40,433 nt of DNA. Source: Megasphaera geminata F0357. Lineage in GTDB: Bacteria; Bacillota; Negativicutes; Veillonellales; Megasphaeraceae. Both the position numbers and the translations under genes were made by a program. The notes beneath the pieces were generated by a model, which did no database searches, had not been told where the DNA came from, and saw only the letters and a list, made by a program, of their open reading frames with translations. The stretch is from positions 94,480-134,912 of the forward strand of contig NZ_JH417605.1 in the NCBI RefSeq assembly GCF_000239275.1, read 5' to 3'. Below are positions 1 to 8,612 of this stretch, piece by piece; position 1 is the first letter of the stretch; each line of letters opens with the position of its first letter.

Positions 1-86
1 TCCGACAGATGAGTGAAGACGGCACGATGACAACCTTATCACAGAAATGGTTCGGTGAAGATATTACGATTAAAGTCCGTAAATAA
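1..86 (+). CDS. Amino-acid ABC transporter substrate-binding protein (3' end only)
   Basis: Only the last 27 codons are in the window, ending at TAA 84-86. The visible tail contains a KWFGEDIT segment, which is the usual C-terminus of family 3 (polar amino acid) periplasmic binding proteins, where a TLSQKWFG-like helix closes the fold. The permease and ATPase genes directly downstream support the call. The ligand cannot be told from this fragment. The identification rests on a short tail plus context, so it is moderately confident. Confidence 0.7.
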   Translation, partial: RQMSEDGTMTTLSQKWFGEDITIKVRK

Positions 87-100
87 TTTGCAAACTTGCG

Positions 101-124
101 AATGAGGGGCTCCGGTCCCTCATT
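101..124 (+). terminator. Intra-operon stem-loop (possible attenuator)
   Basis: AATGAGGG (101-108) pairs perfectly with CCCTCATT (117-124) around an 8-base loop, between the binding-protein stop and the permease RBS. The U-tract is weak (TTCGTTT). It may be a partial terminator or an mRNA-stabilising hairpin that gives more binding protein than permease, as is common in ABC uptake operons. Confidence 0.45.
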
Positions 125-148
125 TCGTTTGCGTTCAGAGGAGTTTTC

Positions 149-799
149 ATGGATTACGTTCTTACAATTGTCCCTTCCGTTGCGGAAGGTTTACAAGTAA
201 CATTAAAAATTTTTGTTATTACCATAGTTTTCAGTTTACCCCTCGGTATTTTAATGGCGATGGCCCGGCTTGCGCCTCTTGTGCCGCTTCGTAAATTTAT
301 GGCGGCTTATATTTATTTAATGCGCGGCACGCCGCTTATGTTGCAGATCCTTTTTATCTATTATGGGTTGCCCTTTATCATTGAAGGCCTGCGGTTGCCC
401 GATTTCCCGGCCGCTATCATTGCTTTTGTCTTCAACTATGCAGCATATTTTGCGGAAATTTTCCGCGGCGGCATTCAGTCGATTGACAGGGGACAATACG
501 AGGGTGCAAAAGTCCTGGGCATGACCTACGGTCAGACGATGCGCCGTATTATTTTACCGCAGGTGATAAAACGGGTTTTACCGCCTGTCGCGAATGAAAC
601 GATCAATCTTTTAAAAGACACGTCTCTCGTGTATGTCCTGGCGATGAACGATATTCTCCGCATTACCCGCTCCATTGTACAGCGTGACTTCGATACGACG
701 GCTTTTGTTGTGGCAGCCGTGTTCTATTTGATATTTACTTTTGTTCTGACGCGGTTGTTCATGTATCTTGAAAAACGTTTTAATGTATATGAAGGTTAG
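149..799 (+). CDS. Polar amino-acid ABC transporter permease (HisM/GlnP type)
   Basis: This 216-residue inner-membrane permease has the length and pattern of the His/Glu/Gln/Arg/opine family. Several hydrophobic segments lie at about 18-40, 58-80, 85-105 and 185-207. The family motif RGTPLMLQ is at about 59-66. The EAA loop (EGAKVLGM followed by a conserved ILPQ) at about 118-140 docks onto the ATPase. Start ATG 149 is preceded by CAGAGGAG. It lies between the binding-protein tail and the ATPase gene (8-11 nt gap), so it is part of one uptake operon. The imported amino acid is not determinable from the sequence. Confidence 0.92.
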   Translation: MDYVLTIVPSVAEGLQVTLKIFVITIVFSLPLGILMAMARLAPLVPLRKFMAAYIYLMRGTPLMLQILFIYYGLPFIIEGLRLPDFPAAIIAFVFNYAAYFAEIFRGGIQSIDRGQYEGAKVLGMTYGQTMRRIILPQVIKRVLPPVANETINLLKDTSLVYVLAMNDILRITRSIVQRDFDTTAFVVAAVFYLIFTFVLTRLFMYLEKRFNVYEG

Positions 800-810
800 G
801 AGGGGAAGTG

Positions 811-1579
811 ATGAGCTTTATTGAAATGAATCATATAGGCAAATACTTCGGGAATTTGGAAGTATTAAAAGACGTTACCCTCCATATGGACGCGGGCGAA
901 GTCGTTTCTATCATCGGTCCGTCCGGCAGCGGTAAGAGTACATTCTTGCGTTGTTTTTGTGAACTTGAAAAAATTGATAAAGGCGAAATCATTGTGGAAG
1001 GTGAAATAATGGCCAGTCAGCCGGACGGCAGCAGGCGGGCCGTGTATGCGGCACCGGCTAAAGTGCGTGAGATCTGCCGCCGTATGGGTATGGTATTCCA
1101 GCAATTTAATCTTTTTCCGCACATGACGGTTCTCGATAACATTCTTGAAGCGCCGCGTGTCGTTAAAGGAATGAAAGATACGGAAATTCTTCCTTTGGCG
1201 GAACAGCTTTTGCATAAGGTCGGTCTTGAAGAAAAACGGGATGTTTATCCGTCTCAGTTGTCAGGAGGACAGAAACAGCGTGTCGCTATCGCGCGCGCCT
1301 TGGCTATGAAACCGGATATTATGCTTTTCGATGAGCCGACATCGGCACTCGATCCGGAATTGACCGGTGAAGTCTCACGCACCATTAAGCAGCTGGCCGA
1401 TGATAGAAACGACCATGATTATTGTTACTCACGAAATGGCCTTTGCCAGAGAAGTGGCGGACAGAGTTATTTTTATGGCGGACGGTATTATTCAGGAAGA
1501 AGGTAAGCCTGAACGGATCTTTGAGCATCCTGAAAATGAACGGACGCAGAATTTCTTGCGTTCTATGCTGCGTTTTTAA
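811..1579 (+). CDS. Polar amino-acid ABC transporter ATP-binding protein (GlnQ-like), frameshifted
   Basis: The ATPase subunit powers the permease encoded just upstream. Walker [10 protein letters not shown] is at residues 36-44; a Q-loop ([10 protein letters not shown]), the signature [15 protein letters not shown] and Walker B with [10 protein letters not shown] follow in normal order. After 'IKQLADD' the reading frame is lost near 1400-1407. The expected continuation ([11 protein letters not shown]-loop histidine, then the C-terminus to TAA 1577-1579) is intact in the +1 frame. Removing one A in GATGATAGAAACG restores [18 protein letters not shown] 811 is preferred to GTG 808 because AGGAGGGG ends 6 nt before it. 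The break looks like a sequencing indel; if real, the protein lacks its switch histidine. Confidence 0.88.
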
Positions 1580-1661
1580 AGAATATATGAAGCAGCAACA
1601 ACGGGCGGTTCCCGTTCAGTGTATTACGGCGGTGAAAGAAACGATGGGAGAAGGCGATTTC

Positions 1662-2075
1662 GTGGTACTTGTATATGCATTGGCATCGGCTTTGTTTGCG
1701 GCGTTGACTACAGTATTAGCCAAACTCGGATTAGACGGGGTTAATTCGACCTTGGCGACAGCCGTTCGGACGGCTGTCGTTCTGCTCTTCTCGTGGGGGA
1801 TAGTTTGGGCTTCCGGCGACATGCAGCATATCCATGCTTTTTCACGGCGCAACTGGATTTTTCTCGTCCTTTCCGGATTGGCAACAGGATTTTCCTGGAT
1901 TTGTTACTTCAAGGCCCTGCAGATGGGTAAGGTCGGCCAAGTTGTGGCAATCGATAAGTTCAGCATTGTTCTGACAGTGGGTCTGGCGGCATTGTTTGCC
2001 GGTGAAGCCTTGACGGCAAAGACACTTGCCGGTGCGATTCTTATTGCGGCAGGAACACTTGTAATGGTCCTGTGA
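1662..2075 (+). CDS. Half-size EamA/DMT-family transporter (COG2510 type)
   Basis: A membrane protein of about 137 residues with five hydrophobic segments, comprising a single EamA repeat. The N-terminal motif (ALASALFAALTTVLAKLG) and the C-terminal GEALTAKTLAGAILIAAGTL are typical of the small COG2510 proteins, which presumably dimerise to make the ten-helix drug/metabolite transporter fold. The frame is open far upstream, but the good Shine-Dalgarno GGGAGAAGG at 1646-1654 points to GTG 1662, which also gives the family's usual length of about 140; ATG 1644 is the alternative. The substrate is unknown. It follows the amino-acid transporter, but nothing shows they work together. Confidence 0.75.
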   Translation: MVLVYALASALFAALTTVLAKLGLDGVNSTLATAVRTAVVLLFSWGIVWASGDMQHIHAFSRRNWIFLVLSGLATGFSWICYFKALQMGKVGQVVAIDKFSIVLTVGLAALFAGEALTAKTLAGAILIAAGTLVMVL

Positions 2076-2082
2076 CATAAAA

Positions 2083-2142
2083 GGGGGAAGGCTTTTGAGG
2101 TCACCTCATACCTCATTTCTTAGCCTTCCCTCTTTTTTTATT
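2083..2142 (+). terminator. Rho-independent terminator between convergent genes
   Basis: GGGAAGGCT (2085-2093) pairs with AGCCTTCCC (2122-2130), followed by TCTTTTTTTATT. It ends the EamA transcript, and the converging pyridoxamine kinase gene stops at 2141. Confidence 0.85.
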
Positions 2143-2983
2143 ATAATTTTTCCGGTGTCGCCAAAAGGCCGAGGCACGGTTCGATTTGTACGCCTTCTCG
2201 CGGATCCGAGCCGGCTTTGCGTGTATATTCAATGGCATGAGTCAAGAATGTAGTTCCTGTTTTTACGGCACCGTGCAGATCGCTGCCTCGTAAAAGCAAG
2301 CCTGTAACCGTACTCGTAAAGAGATCGCCGGTACCGCAGGTGGAAAAGTCCACTCTGTGAGTGATCGCTTCGTCAAAAGATTCACTCATACCGTCATAGC
2401 TGATATTTTTGATGCCTTCAGCTGTGGGTACGCTCGTAATAATGATTTGTTTCGGACCCATTTTAACGAGAGCGCGGCATTTTTCGAGCAAGCTTTTTGT
2501 TGTCGGCATAGTGGCGGTATCGGGAGCGGTTTCCAGGAGGAAGGCGGTTTCCGTATAATTCGGTGTAATTAAATCGGCTTTGGCGATAAGTGACCGCATA
2601 GCAGCGATGATAGATGTATCGAAGACGGGATAAAGGGCGCCGTTATCGGCCATTGCCGGGTCGACGACGGTTAAACTGTCTGCAGAGGCAAAGCGGTCAA
2701 TTGTTTCTTTAACAAGGTCTACCTGGGCGGGGCCTGCGAGAAAACCGCTGTAGACGGCGTCATAATGAAGATTGAGCTTTTCCCACATAGTGATGAGGCC
2801 CGGCATTTGCTGTGTCAGGTCGGTGCTCGTAAATTCACCGTAAGTCAAATTGTTGCTGAATACAGCCGTGGGAAAAGGGCATACTTGACTTCCCAATACG
2901 GAAATGACGGGGATGGCGGCCGTTAGGGAGCAACGGCCGAAAGAACATAGATCATGAATAGCCAAGACTCTTTTTGCAGACAT
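2141..2983 (-). CDS. Pyridoxamine/pyridoxal kinase (PdxK/PdxY-like, ribokinase fold)
   Basis: A cytosolic kinase of 280 residues that phosphorylates B6 vitamers for PLP salvage. The N-terminus (VLAIHDLCSFGRCSLTAAIPV) matches the COG2240 pyridoxamine kinases, in which a conserved SxxGxC-like segment lies near the vitamer site. A YSGFLAG segment and the C-terminal anion-hole motif CGTGDLF with the catalytic aspartate are present. ATG 2983 is preceded by GAGGAGG at 7 nt. It is monocistronic and divergent from the Nudix gene. Several PLP enzymes lie close by (decarboxylase and two desulfurases), which is consistent with but does not prove a supply role. Confidence 0.88.
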   Translation of the reverse strand: MSAKRVLAIHDLCSFGRCSLTAAIPVISVLGSQVCPFPTAVFSNNLTYGEFTSTDLTQQMPGLITMWEKLNLHYDAVYSGFLAGPAQVDLVKETIDRFASADSLTVVDPAMADNGALYPVFDTSIIAAMRSLIAKADLITPNYTETAFLLETAPDTATMPTTKSLLEKCRALVKMGPKQIIITSVPTAEGIKNISYDGMSESFDEAITHRVDFSTCGTGDLFTSTVTGLLLRGSDLHGAVKTGTTFLTHAIEYTRKAGSDPREGVQIEPCLGLLATPEKL

Positions 2984-3016
2984 ACATGTACCTCCTCGAA
3001 AAAAAACTGTACTTAT

Positions 3017-3046
3017 ATTTTATTGCGAGAATACTCGGTTTGTAAA
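3017..3046 (-). promoter_or_regulatory. Candidate sigma-70 promoter of the pyridoxamine kinase gene
   Basis: On the minus strand TTTACA (complement of 3041-3046) is separated by 18 nt from TAAAAT (complement of 3017-3022), about 35 nt upstream of the start codon. Confidence 0.45.
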
Positions 3047-3112
3047 TAGACAGAATCACCGTATAAGACCGCTCAACTGTACCGTCGTCTCTACTATCGC
3101 AGGTATGCTACT

Positions 3113-3123
3113 TATGGTACAAT
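3113..3123 (+). promoter_or_regulatory. Candidate extended -10 promoter for the Nudix operon
   Basis: TATGGTACAAT contains a TGn-extended -10 (TGG + TACAAT at 3118-3123). The identical 11-mer precedes recG. No good -35 is seen; a second TACAAT is at 3126-3131. Confidence 0.35.
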
Positions 3124-3166
3124 AATACAATCACGGCGATTTATTTGTATTTGTGTGGAGGTACGT

Positions 3167-3637
3167 ATGGTACAGGCCGGAGACACAACTATAGATTTAA
3201 GTGTGAAAGCAATGATTTTTTTTGAGGGAAAACTGCTGCTCTTGCAGAAAAATGACGGCGAAAAGGTGCATCATTGGGAGTTTCCCGGCGGCGGCCTGCG
3301 GCGCGGTGAAAATTTTCTTGCCGCCCTGAAACGGGAAGTAGCGGAAGAAACGGGGCTGCACATTAACGTGGACGGTATTGCCGGTACATGGCAATATAAG
3401 AAACGGAACGGACAGCTTTTGAACGGGTTAATCTTTATGGCTACGACCGATAAAAACGATGTTTGTGTCTCCCGTGAGCATTTGACTTATGCCTGGGTAA
3501 AGCCTGGGGAATTATATCGGTATCCTATTCACCGTTCTCTGCATTATGCGCTGGAGCAGATGAAAACCTGGAAAGCGGAGACGGCGGATTTGCTGAAAAT
3601 TTTCGTTACGGCTCCCCATGAGGTGGCTAATGAATAG
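3167..3637 (+). CDS. Nudix hydrolase (MutT-like)
   Basis: A small cytosolic pyrophosphohydrolase of 156 residues. The full Nudix box G-x5-E-x7-REVAEETGL is at about residues 42-64, with the catalytic REVxEE helix intact. The preceding WEFPGGGLRRGE segment is typical of MutT-type nucleotide sanitisers, but the substrate cannot be assigned. ATG 3167 has GGAGG 5 nt upstream; an in-frame GTG at 3155 is less likely because it overlaps the RBS. Its stop codon overlaps the start of the decarboxylase gene (ATGAATAG), so the two are translationally coupled and continue into tmk. Confidence 0.88.
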   Translation: MVQAGDTTIDLSVKAMIFFEGKLLLLQKNDGEKVHHWEFPGGGLRRGENFLAALKREVAEETGLHINVDGIAGTWQYKKRNGQLLNGLIFMATTDKNDVCVSREHLTYAWVKPGELYRYPIHRSLHYALEQMKTWKAETADLLKIFVTAPHEVANE

Positions 3638-5084
3638 AAAACAGATTGCGGCTCCTTTTGTAACGGCATTGGAGGAGTATTGTAACGAACGGTTTTTTTC
3701 TTATCATACGCCGGGGCATAAGCTCGGCAAGGGGGGATCAGCCTACCTGCGGAAGCTTTTCGGAGATGCCTTGCGCCGAGATCTGGGGCTCATGTATGCG
3801 TTGGATGATCTGTTTGATCCCGGCGGCCCTTTAGGCGAAGCCATGGAGCTGGCCGCCGACCTGTACGGTGCGGGCAGGACCTTCTTTTCCGTTAACGGGA
3901 CGACGGCCTGCGTAGAAGCCATGATTCTGGCTGTCTGCAAGGAAGGAGATGAAATCATCATTTCCAGAGAAGCCCATAAAAGTGTCATGAACGGACTTAT
4001 TTTGAGCGGCGCCGTACCGGTCTATATGAAAAGCCGTTTTGCCGTACCTGAACAGGTTTCACTCGGTTCCGACCCGGCTGAATTGAAACGGGTTGCGGCA
4101 GCCCATCCGCAGGCAAAAGCCGTCCTTTTTACCTACCCTACGTATGACGGTGTTTGTGTCGATTTAAAACGGATGGTATCTTTTGCTCATGAGGCAGGTA
4201 TGTATGTTCTTGTTGATGAAGCGCACGGCGCCCATTTCGGGATGCATCCCGAATTACCGTTGTCCGCTTTGGCGTACGGCGCGGATTGTGTGGCCCAGAG
4301 TACGCATAAATCAACAGGTTCTTTGACGCAGACCTCGATGCTCCATTGCCGGCGAAATTTGCCGTTTATTGACAGAGTTGCCGCAGCCATGCAGCTCGTT
4401 CAGTCTACGAGTCCGCATTATTGGTTTCTGGCGTCTCTTGACAGCGCGCGGCAACAATTGGCGCTTGAAGGAGAAACGCTGCTCTGCAGGACATTGGAAC
4501 TGGCTCGACAAACCAGGATCGACCTGAATAAGATTCCCGGCATATGTTCTTTCGGTGCGGAAATTACCGCATATGAAGGAGTTTCCGCCTTTGATGAGAC
4601 GAAGATCACTATTGATTTCAGCGGTCTCGGATTGACCGGCGCAGAAGCGGAAAAATTTCTACGTCATGAAGGCGTAGAAGCGGAACTTACTGCCGGCGGA
4701 CATGTTCTCTGTCTCATTACTATCGGAGACGATGAAGAAAGTGTGCAGGCACTCGTTGCAGCGTGTCGGGCAATTTCCGCAAAACACGATGTTACGGCAG
4801 GTGCCGGCACATATGAAGAAATACCGCTGCCGGAACCGACAGTAGCCCTGTCGCCGCGTCAAGCCTGGCAGCGATCGGCAAAACCGTGCGCTCTTACACA
4901 TGCAGTCGGTTGCGTAGCGGCAGAACCGGTGATTTTTTACCCGCCCGGTATACCTGTCCTGACTCCCGGTGAGAAAGTGACTGCCCAGTGCGTCACATAT
5001 ATAAAGAAGAAACGAAGTGAAGGATATGATGCACACGGTTGTATGGATAAGACTGTGCGGACCTTGCAGATTATCCCGACATAG
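3630..5084 (+). CDS. Orn/Lys/Arg decarboxylase-family PLP enzyme (SpeA/YaaO type)
   Basis: A fold-type I PLP enzyme of 484 residues, the size of the short Gram-positive arginine/lysine decarboxylases (B. subtilis SpeA and YaaO class). HTPGHK is at residues 26-31. VDEAHGAHF precedes the Schiff-base lysine in STHKSTGSLTQ (K227), which is the classic signature. A C-terminal decarboxylase domain with PPGIPVLTPGE closes the protein. The start at ATG 3630 overlaps the Nudix stop and uses GAGGTGG as RBS. The decarboxylase-tmk order resembles yaaO-tmk of Bacillus. Which basic amino acid it uses is not visible; polyamine synthesis or acid resistance are possible roles. Confidence 0.9.
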   Translation: MNRKQIAAPFVTALEEYCNERFFSYHTPGHKLGKGGSAYLRKLFGDALRRDLGLMYALDDLFDPGGPLGEAMELAADLYGAGRTFFSVNGTTACVEAMILAVCKEGDEIIISREAHKSVMNGLILSGAVPVYMKSRFAVPEQVSLGSDPAELKRVAAAHPQAKAVLFTYPTYDGVCVDLKRMVSFAHEAGMYVLVDEAHGAHFGMHPELPLSALAYGADCVAQSTHKSTGSLTQTSMLHCRRNLPFIDRVAAAMQLVQSTSPHYWFLASLDSARQQLALEGETLLCRTLELARQTRIDLNKIPGICSFGAEITAYEGVSAFDETKITIDFSGLGLTGAEAEKFLRHEGVEAELTAGGHVLCLITIGDDEESVQALVAACRAISAKHDVTAGAGTYEEIPLPEPTVALSPRQAWQRSAKPCALTHAVGCVAAEPVIFYPPGIPVLTPGEKVTAQCVTYIKKKRSEGYDAHGCMDKTVRTLQIIPT

Positions 5085-5092
5085 GAGAACAT

Positions 5093-5770
5093 ATGGCAGC
5101 AGGAAAATTAATTATTATTGAAGGCAGTGACGGCAGCGGTAAAGCGACGCAGACGGAACTTCTGCGTCGCCGTCTGCGAACGGACGGTCATTCTGTTATG
5201 GCCGTTGCCTTTCCTGATTACAGCAGTGAATCAAGCGCACTTGTGAAGATGTACTTACGCGGTGATTTCGGCGCCAAAGCGGACGCCGTAAATCCGTATG
5301 CCGCTTCGGCCTTTTATGCGGTCGACCGGGTAGCTTCATATGAGCGAAAATGGAAGGGATTTCTGACTGCCGGCGGTATTGTCCTCGCTGACAGGTATAC
5401 GACGAGCAATATGCTATATCAGATGATAAAGATAAATGATCCTGCAGAAAAGGAAGAATACCTTGACTGGATTTGGGAATTTGAGTTTCATAAGCTCGGA
5501 TTGCCCGAACCGGATGGAGTGATTCTTCTGGACGTACCGCAGGATGTCAGTGAGCGGCTGATGGCTGTGCGCACGGGAAAAACCGGCGGTGAAACGGGAG
5601 ATATTCATGAAAAAGATCGTGATTTTCTTCGCAAATGCCATGCCGCATACGGTGAATTGGCTGATAAATACGGCTGGCAGAAAGTTGCTTGTGCCGTTGA
5701 CGGTGAATTGCGTTCTGCTGAATCTATTCATGAAGATGTATATCGATTGGTTGCAGACATCATAAAATAA
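5093..5770 (+). CDS. tmk: Thymidylate kinase
   Basis: dTMP kinase makes dTDP for DNA synthesis. The 225-residue protein has the P-loop GSDGSGKAT at 11-19, FPDYSSESS for dTMP contact, the ADRYTTSNMLYQ segment with the conserved DR(Y/W) motif, and a lid-like region around residues 155-180 (VRTGKTGGETGDIHEKD). The form with K-A-T in the P-loop and a longer C-terminal half is the version common in Clostridia-like Firmicutes. The start ATG 5093 follows AGGAG, 8 nt after the decarboxylase stop, so it belongs to the same operon. Confidence 0.9.
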   Translation: MAAGKLIIIEGSDGSGKATQTELLRRRLRTDGHSVMAVAFPDYSSESSALVKMYLRGDFGAKADAVNPYAASAFYAVDRVASYERKWKGFLTAGGIVLADRYTTSNMLYQMIKINDPAEKEEYLDWIWEFEFHKLGLPEPDGVILLDVPQDVSERLMAVRTGKTGGETGDIHEKDRDFLRKCHAAYGELADKYGWQKVACAVDGELRSAESIHEDVYRLVADIIK

Positions 5771-5893
5771 AGTTTTGTCATCGACAGGCCGGCCGGGGTG
5801 TCCGACTTGACAGCAGATCGCCGTTCTGTTACTATGAACGGGCATCCTGATGGTGGTTACAGAGAGAAATCACAATGGCCGATCATAAAATCA

Positions 5894-5923
5894 TTGACAA
5901 GAGTAAAAAAGTTATGATAACAT
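5894..5923 (+). promoter_or_regulatory. Promoter of the tRNA block
   Basis: A perfect TTGACA (5894-5899) is followed 18 nt later by TAACAT (5918-5923), just upstream of the first tRNA. The overlapping TATGATAA gives alternative -10 choices. Confidence 0.6.
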
Positions 5924-5935
5924 ATTTGTTGTCAT

Positions 5936-6010
5936 GCGGAAGTAGCTCAGTGGTAGAGCACCACCTTGCCAAGGTGGGGGTCGCGAGTTCGAGCCTCGTT
6001 TTCCGCTCCA
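5936..6010 (+). tRNA. tRNA-Gly (anticodon GCC)
   Basis: A full cloverleaf with an encoded CCA end (6008-6010). The anticodon stem CCACC/GGTGG flanks the loop TTGCCAA, with anticodon GCC at 5968-5970. It is the first gene of a four-tRNA transcript. Confidence 0.97.
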
Positions 6011-6037
6011 TTTTTCTCTTTAGAGGAAATTGTATAT

Positions 6038-6113
6038 TCCTCAATAGCTCAGTTGGTAGAGCAATCGGCTGTTAACCGATTTGTCGTAGGTTCGAGTCCT
6101 ACTTGAGGAGCCA
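6038..6113 (+). tRNA. tRNA-Asn (anticodon GTT)
   Basis: The acceptor TCCTCAA pairs with TTGAGGA. The anticodon loop CTGTTAA gives GTT at 6071-6073, the T-arm is GTAGGTTCGAGTCCTAC, and the CCA end is encoded. Confidence 0.97.
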
Positions 6114-6114
6114 C

Positions 6115-6189
6115 GGCCCCTTGGTCAAGTGGTTAAGACACCGCCCTTTCACGGCGATAACATGGGTTCGAATCCCGTAGGGGTCACCA
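6115..6189 (+). tRNA. tRNA-Glu (anticodon TTC)
   Basis: The acceptor GGCCCCT pairs with AGGGGTC. Anticodon TTC is at 6148-6150 in the loop CTTTCAC, and CCA is encoded. It begins one base after the tRNA-Asn CCA. Confidence 0.97.
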
Positions 6190-6194
6190 CACTC

Positions 6195-6270
<76 letters not shown>

Positions 6271-6275
6271 TCGAG

Positions 6276-6308
6276 AAAAACCTCATCCTTCGGGATGAGG
6301 TTTTTGTT
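6276..6308 (+). terminator. Terminator of the tRNA block
   Basis: AAAAACCTCATCC, a TTCG-type tight loop, then GGATGAGG and TTTTTGTTTT. It is a strong hairpin right after tRNA-Val. Confidence 0.93.
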
Positions 6309-6385
6309 TTAGTTGCTTGCGGTAACGGGAGTAATCGCGTTACCGTTTTTGTATGGGAATAGGCGCGTCCGGCAGTTTGATTGTA

Positions 6386-6829
6386 TCAGTGGCGATTTTG
6401 CCGCACGCGTTTGTTGCCGACAACCATTGTGCGGGACAGACTCTTGTACGCCATATCGGTGAAGAAGAGGAAGCCGAAGAGGAAGACGAGACCGTAATCC
6501 CAGGTCAGTACTTCCGTTTGCCCATAGACGTAGAGACAGCCGCTCGTCAGGATGAAACTGATATAGAGAGCGATTACGGCGCACCAGGTTCGTTGGCCTC
6601 TGTCACGAAGAGTATAAAAGCGTTTGAATTTAATATAAAGGGCAATTGTTGAAAATAAGAGAACGCCTCCGACGGTTGCCGAGACAGTAACGGGTGTTTG
6701 GAAAAAGAAACCTGTAAGTAGTATAATCATAAGCAGGAGGGTCCACAAAAAGATGCCGATTTGCAAGTGTAAATCTCTTTGCGGATCAGATATATCGTAA
6801 TCGCGGTGACGTTGCCTGTGACGTGACAT
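6386..6829 (-). CDS. Small four-helix membrane protein of unknown function
   Basis: The protein is not recognised. It has 147 residues, with a basic, Arg/His-rich N-terminus (about residues 1-22) followed by four strongly hydrophobic segments at about 25-45, 52-70, 83-105 and 113-132, and a basic C-terminus ending in KRVRQNRH. The positive ends and four helices suggest an inner-membrane protein with both termini in the cytosol. Start ATG 6829 is chosen because GGAG (AAAGGAG) precedes it; an in-frame upstream ATG exists at 6853 but lacks an RBS. It diverges from the COG2509 flavoprotein gene across an 80-nt shared promoter region. Confidence 0.6.
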   Translation of the reverse strand: MSRHRQRHRDYDISDPQRDLHLQIGIFLWTLLLMIILLTGFFFQTPVTVSATVGGVLLFSTIALYIKFKRFYTLRDRGQRTWCAVIALYISFILTSGCLYVYGQTEVLTWDYGLVFLFGFLFFTDMAYKSLSRTMVVGNKRVRQNRH

Positions 6830-6908
6830 GAGGAACTCCTTTCCATACTGCATGGTCTACGTTATTATAGCACATTGCGCCGAATCTTCGGCAGAGGAGA
6901 AATGAATA

Positions 6909-8302
6909 ATGAAACCCGTTAAAGCCTATGATCTGATTATTATCGGCGCCGGTCCCGCCGGTATCTTTACGGCTCTGGAGCTGGCCGATAAGGGACTGAA
7001 AATCCTTATGGTCGAAAAGGGGCAGGATATTCGTGAGCGTATAGTGACAAGCCGCAATAAGAATGCGCCCGCCAAAGACAAGATGCGTAACGTCGTCTGC
7101 GGCTGGGGCGGTGCCGGCGCCTTCAGTGACGGGAAGCTGACTCTGACGACCGAATTCGGCGGTAATCTGGATGATTATATGTCCAAGGCCGATTTGACGG
7201 AGAAAATCAATTATGTAGACGATACATACTGTCTTTTCGGAGGCGCTGAACGTAAAGTATACGGTGACGAGCATACGGAGCTTATCCGTGAGCTGCAACG
7301 CAAAGCTACGGCGGCGGACTTGCGTCTTATACCGGCGCGTATCCGTCATTTAGGGACGGATGTCAATGCGGAAATTCTGACGAATATGCGCGATTTCCTT
7401 GAAGGTAAAGTAGATATCATGGCCGATACGGCAGTGGAACACATTGTGGCGAAAGAGGATGAAATCAAAGGGGTCATCATTGGCGGGCAGCTTTACAGCT
7501 GTCGTTATCTTGTCAGCGCTCCCGGCCGCGAGGGATCCGAATGGTTTATGGAAGAAGCGGAAAAACTCGGTATTCAGTTGACCAGTAACGCCGTGGATAT
7601 CGGTGTGCGTGTGGAAATGCCGGCGGAAGTTCTGGAATCTATTACAGATGTCATCTATGAGTCGAAGCTTGTTTATTTCAGCCGTTCATTTGATGACCGC
7701 GTGCGCACGTTTTGCATGACCCCTTTGATTTCGTTGTTGAAGAAAATAATGACGGCCTGCTTACGGTAAACGGCCATAGTTATGCCCATAAGAAGAGTGA
7801 AAATACGAATTTTGCCGTTCTTGTTTCCAAAAAATTTACAGAACCTTTCAGGGAACCGATTAAATACGGTAAATATATTGCCAACCTTGCGAATATTCTC
7901 GGAGGCGGCGTTATAGTGCAGCGTCTGGGGGATCTTAATGACGGCCGTCGTTCTACGCCTGAACGAATCATGCGCGGACTCGTCCGCCCGACTATGGATA
8001 AGGCAACGCCCGGTGACTTGTCGCTTGTTTTACCGTACAGGCACTTGCAGGATATTAAAGAAATGCTTGAAGCGCTGGATAAGGTGGCGCCCGGCGCCAA
8101 TTCGCGGCATACTCTTTTATACGGGGTGGAAGTTAAATTCTACTCGAACCGCATTGAATTGAGCCCGAATCTGGAAACGAAGATTAAGAATTTTTTTGCT
8201 ATCGGCGACGGCGCCGGGATTACACGCGGCCTTATTCAGGCATCGGCGGCAGGCGTAACGGTCGGGCGGGAAATAGCCGTCCGTGAACGGGAACGTCGTT
8301 AA
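6909..8302 (+). CDS. COG2509-type FAD-dependent dehydrogenase/oxidoreductase, frameshifted
   Basis: An uncharacterised but widely conserved flavoprotein. An N-terminal Rossmann motif GAGPAG (13-18) follows the basic Lys/Tyr start. GWGGAGAFSDGKLTL in the middle is the hallmark of this family. Near the C-terminus, FFAIGDGAGITRGLIQASAAG forms the second FAD contact. The frame breaks at 7717-7723, inside a conserved RTFCM(N/T)P motif. Adding one base (AAC CCC or ACC CCC) gives a continuous protein of about 464 residues. The homopolymer C-run at the break suggests a sequencing deletion. GAGGAG sits 9 nt before ATG 6909. The physiological role is unknown. Confidence 0.85.
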
Positions 8303-8612
8303 GGATACTGTATTTAATGCCGGAACGGGGCGTCATATTTTAATAGCCATGGGGACCTGTCTGTTGCGGGCTGTTTGATATCTACTTTCCTCAAGGATGG
8401 ACCATGTTTTGTCATCCCTGTCGGGAGCGGAAAGGTTCAGCCAAAAAATAAGTGACCTTTTAATCATTAAAAAGAGTAATCATACTTTGCATAATTTATT
8501 ACCATCCATAATCGGCAGACTGCTGATTATGGATATTTTTTATAAATATTATGCGAAAAATGAGAACAAAGATATAATATATAAAGTCTATACAGAAAGG
8601 AGGTCAGTCAGT
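8303..8612. other. Intergenic region: terminator-like hairpin and promoter before the NifB-like operon
   Basis: About 310 bases lie between two plus-strand genes. 8303-8500 holds nothing recognisable. A long perfect inverted repeat ATCCATAATC/GATTATGGAT (8504-8534), with an inner GCAG/CTGC stem and followed by ATTTTTTAT, is a strong terminator. A TATAAT -10 at 8573-8578 (with TTATGC 18 nt upstream) then precedes the RBS AAAGGAGG (8597-8604). This layout isolates the next operon from the flavoprotein gene. Confidence 0.6.
8504..8541 (+). terminator. Strong hairpin terminator upstream of the NifB-like operon
   Basis: ATCCATAATC (8504-8513) pairs with GATTATGGAT (8525-8534). The loop itself contains GCAG-A-CTGC, and ATTTTTT follows. 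It most likely ends transcription from the flavoprotein gene. Confidence 0.7.

Noticed and set aside
8397-8612. 72-codon in-frame extension of the ModA-like protein
   Set aside because: The sequence contains the promoter, terminator hairpin and RBS; ATG 8613 has a strong RBS and begins a good Tat signal.
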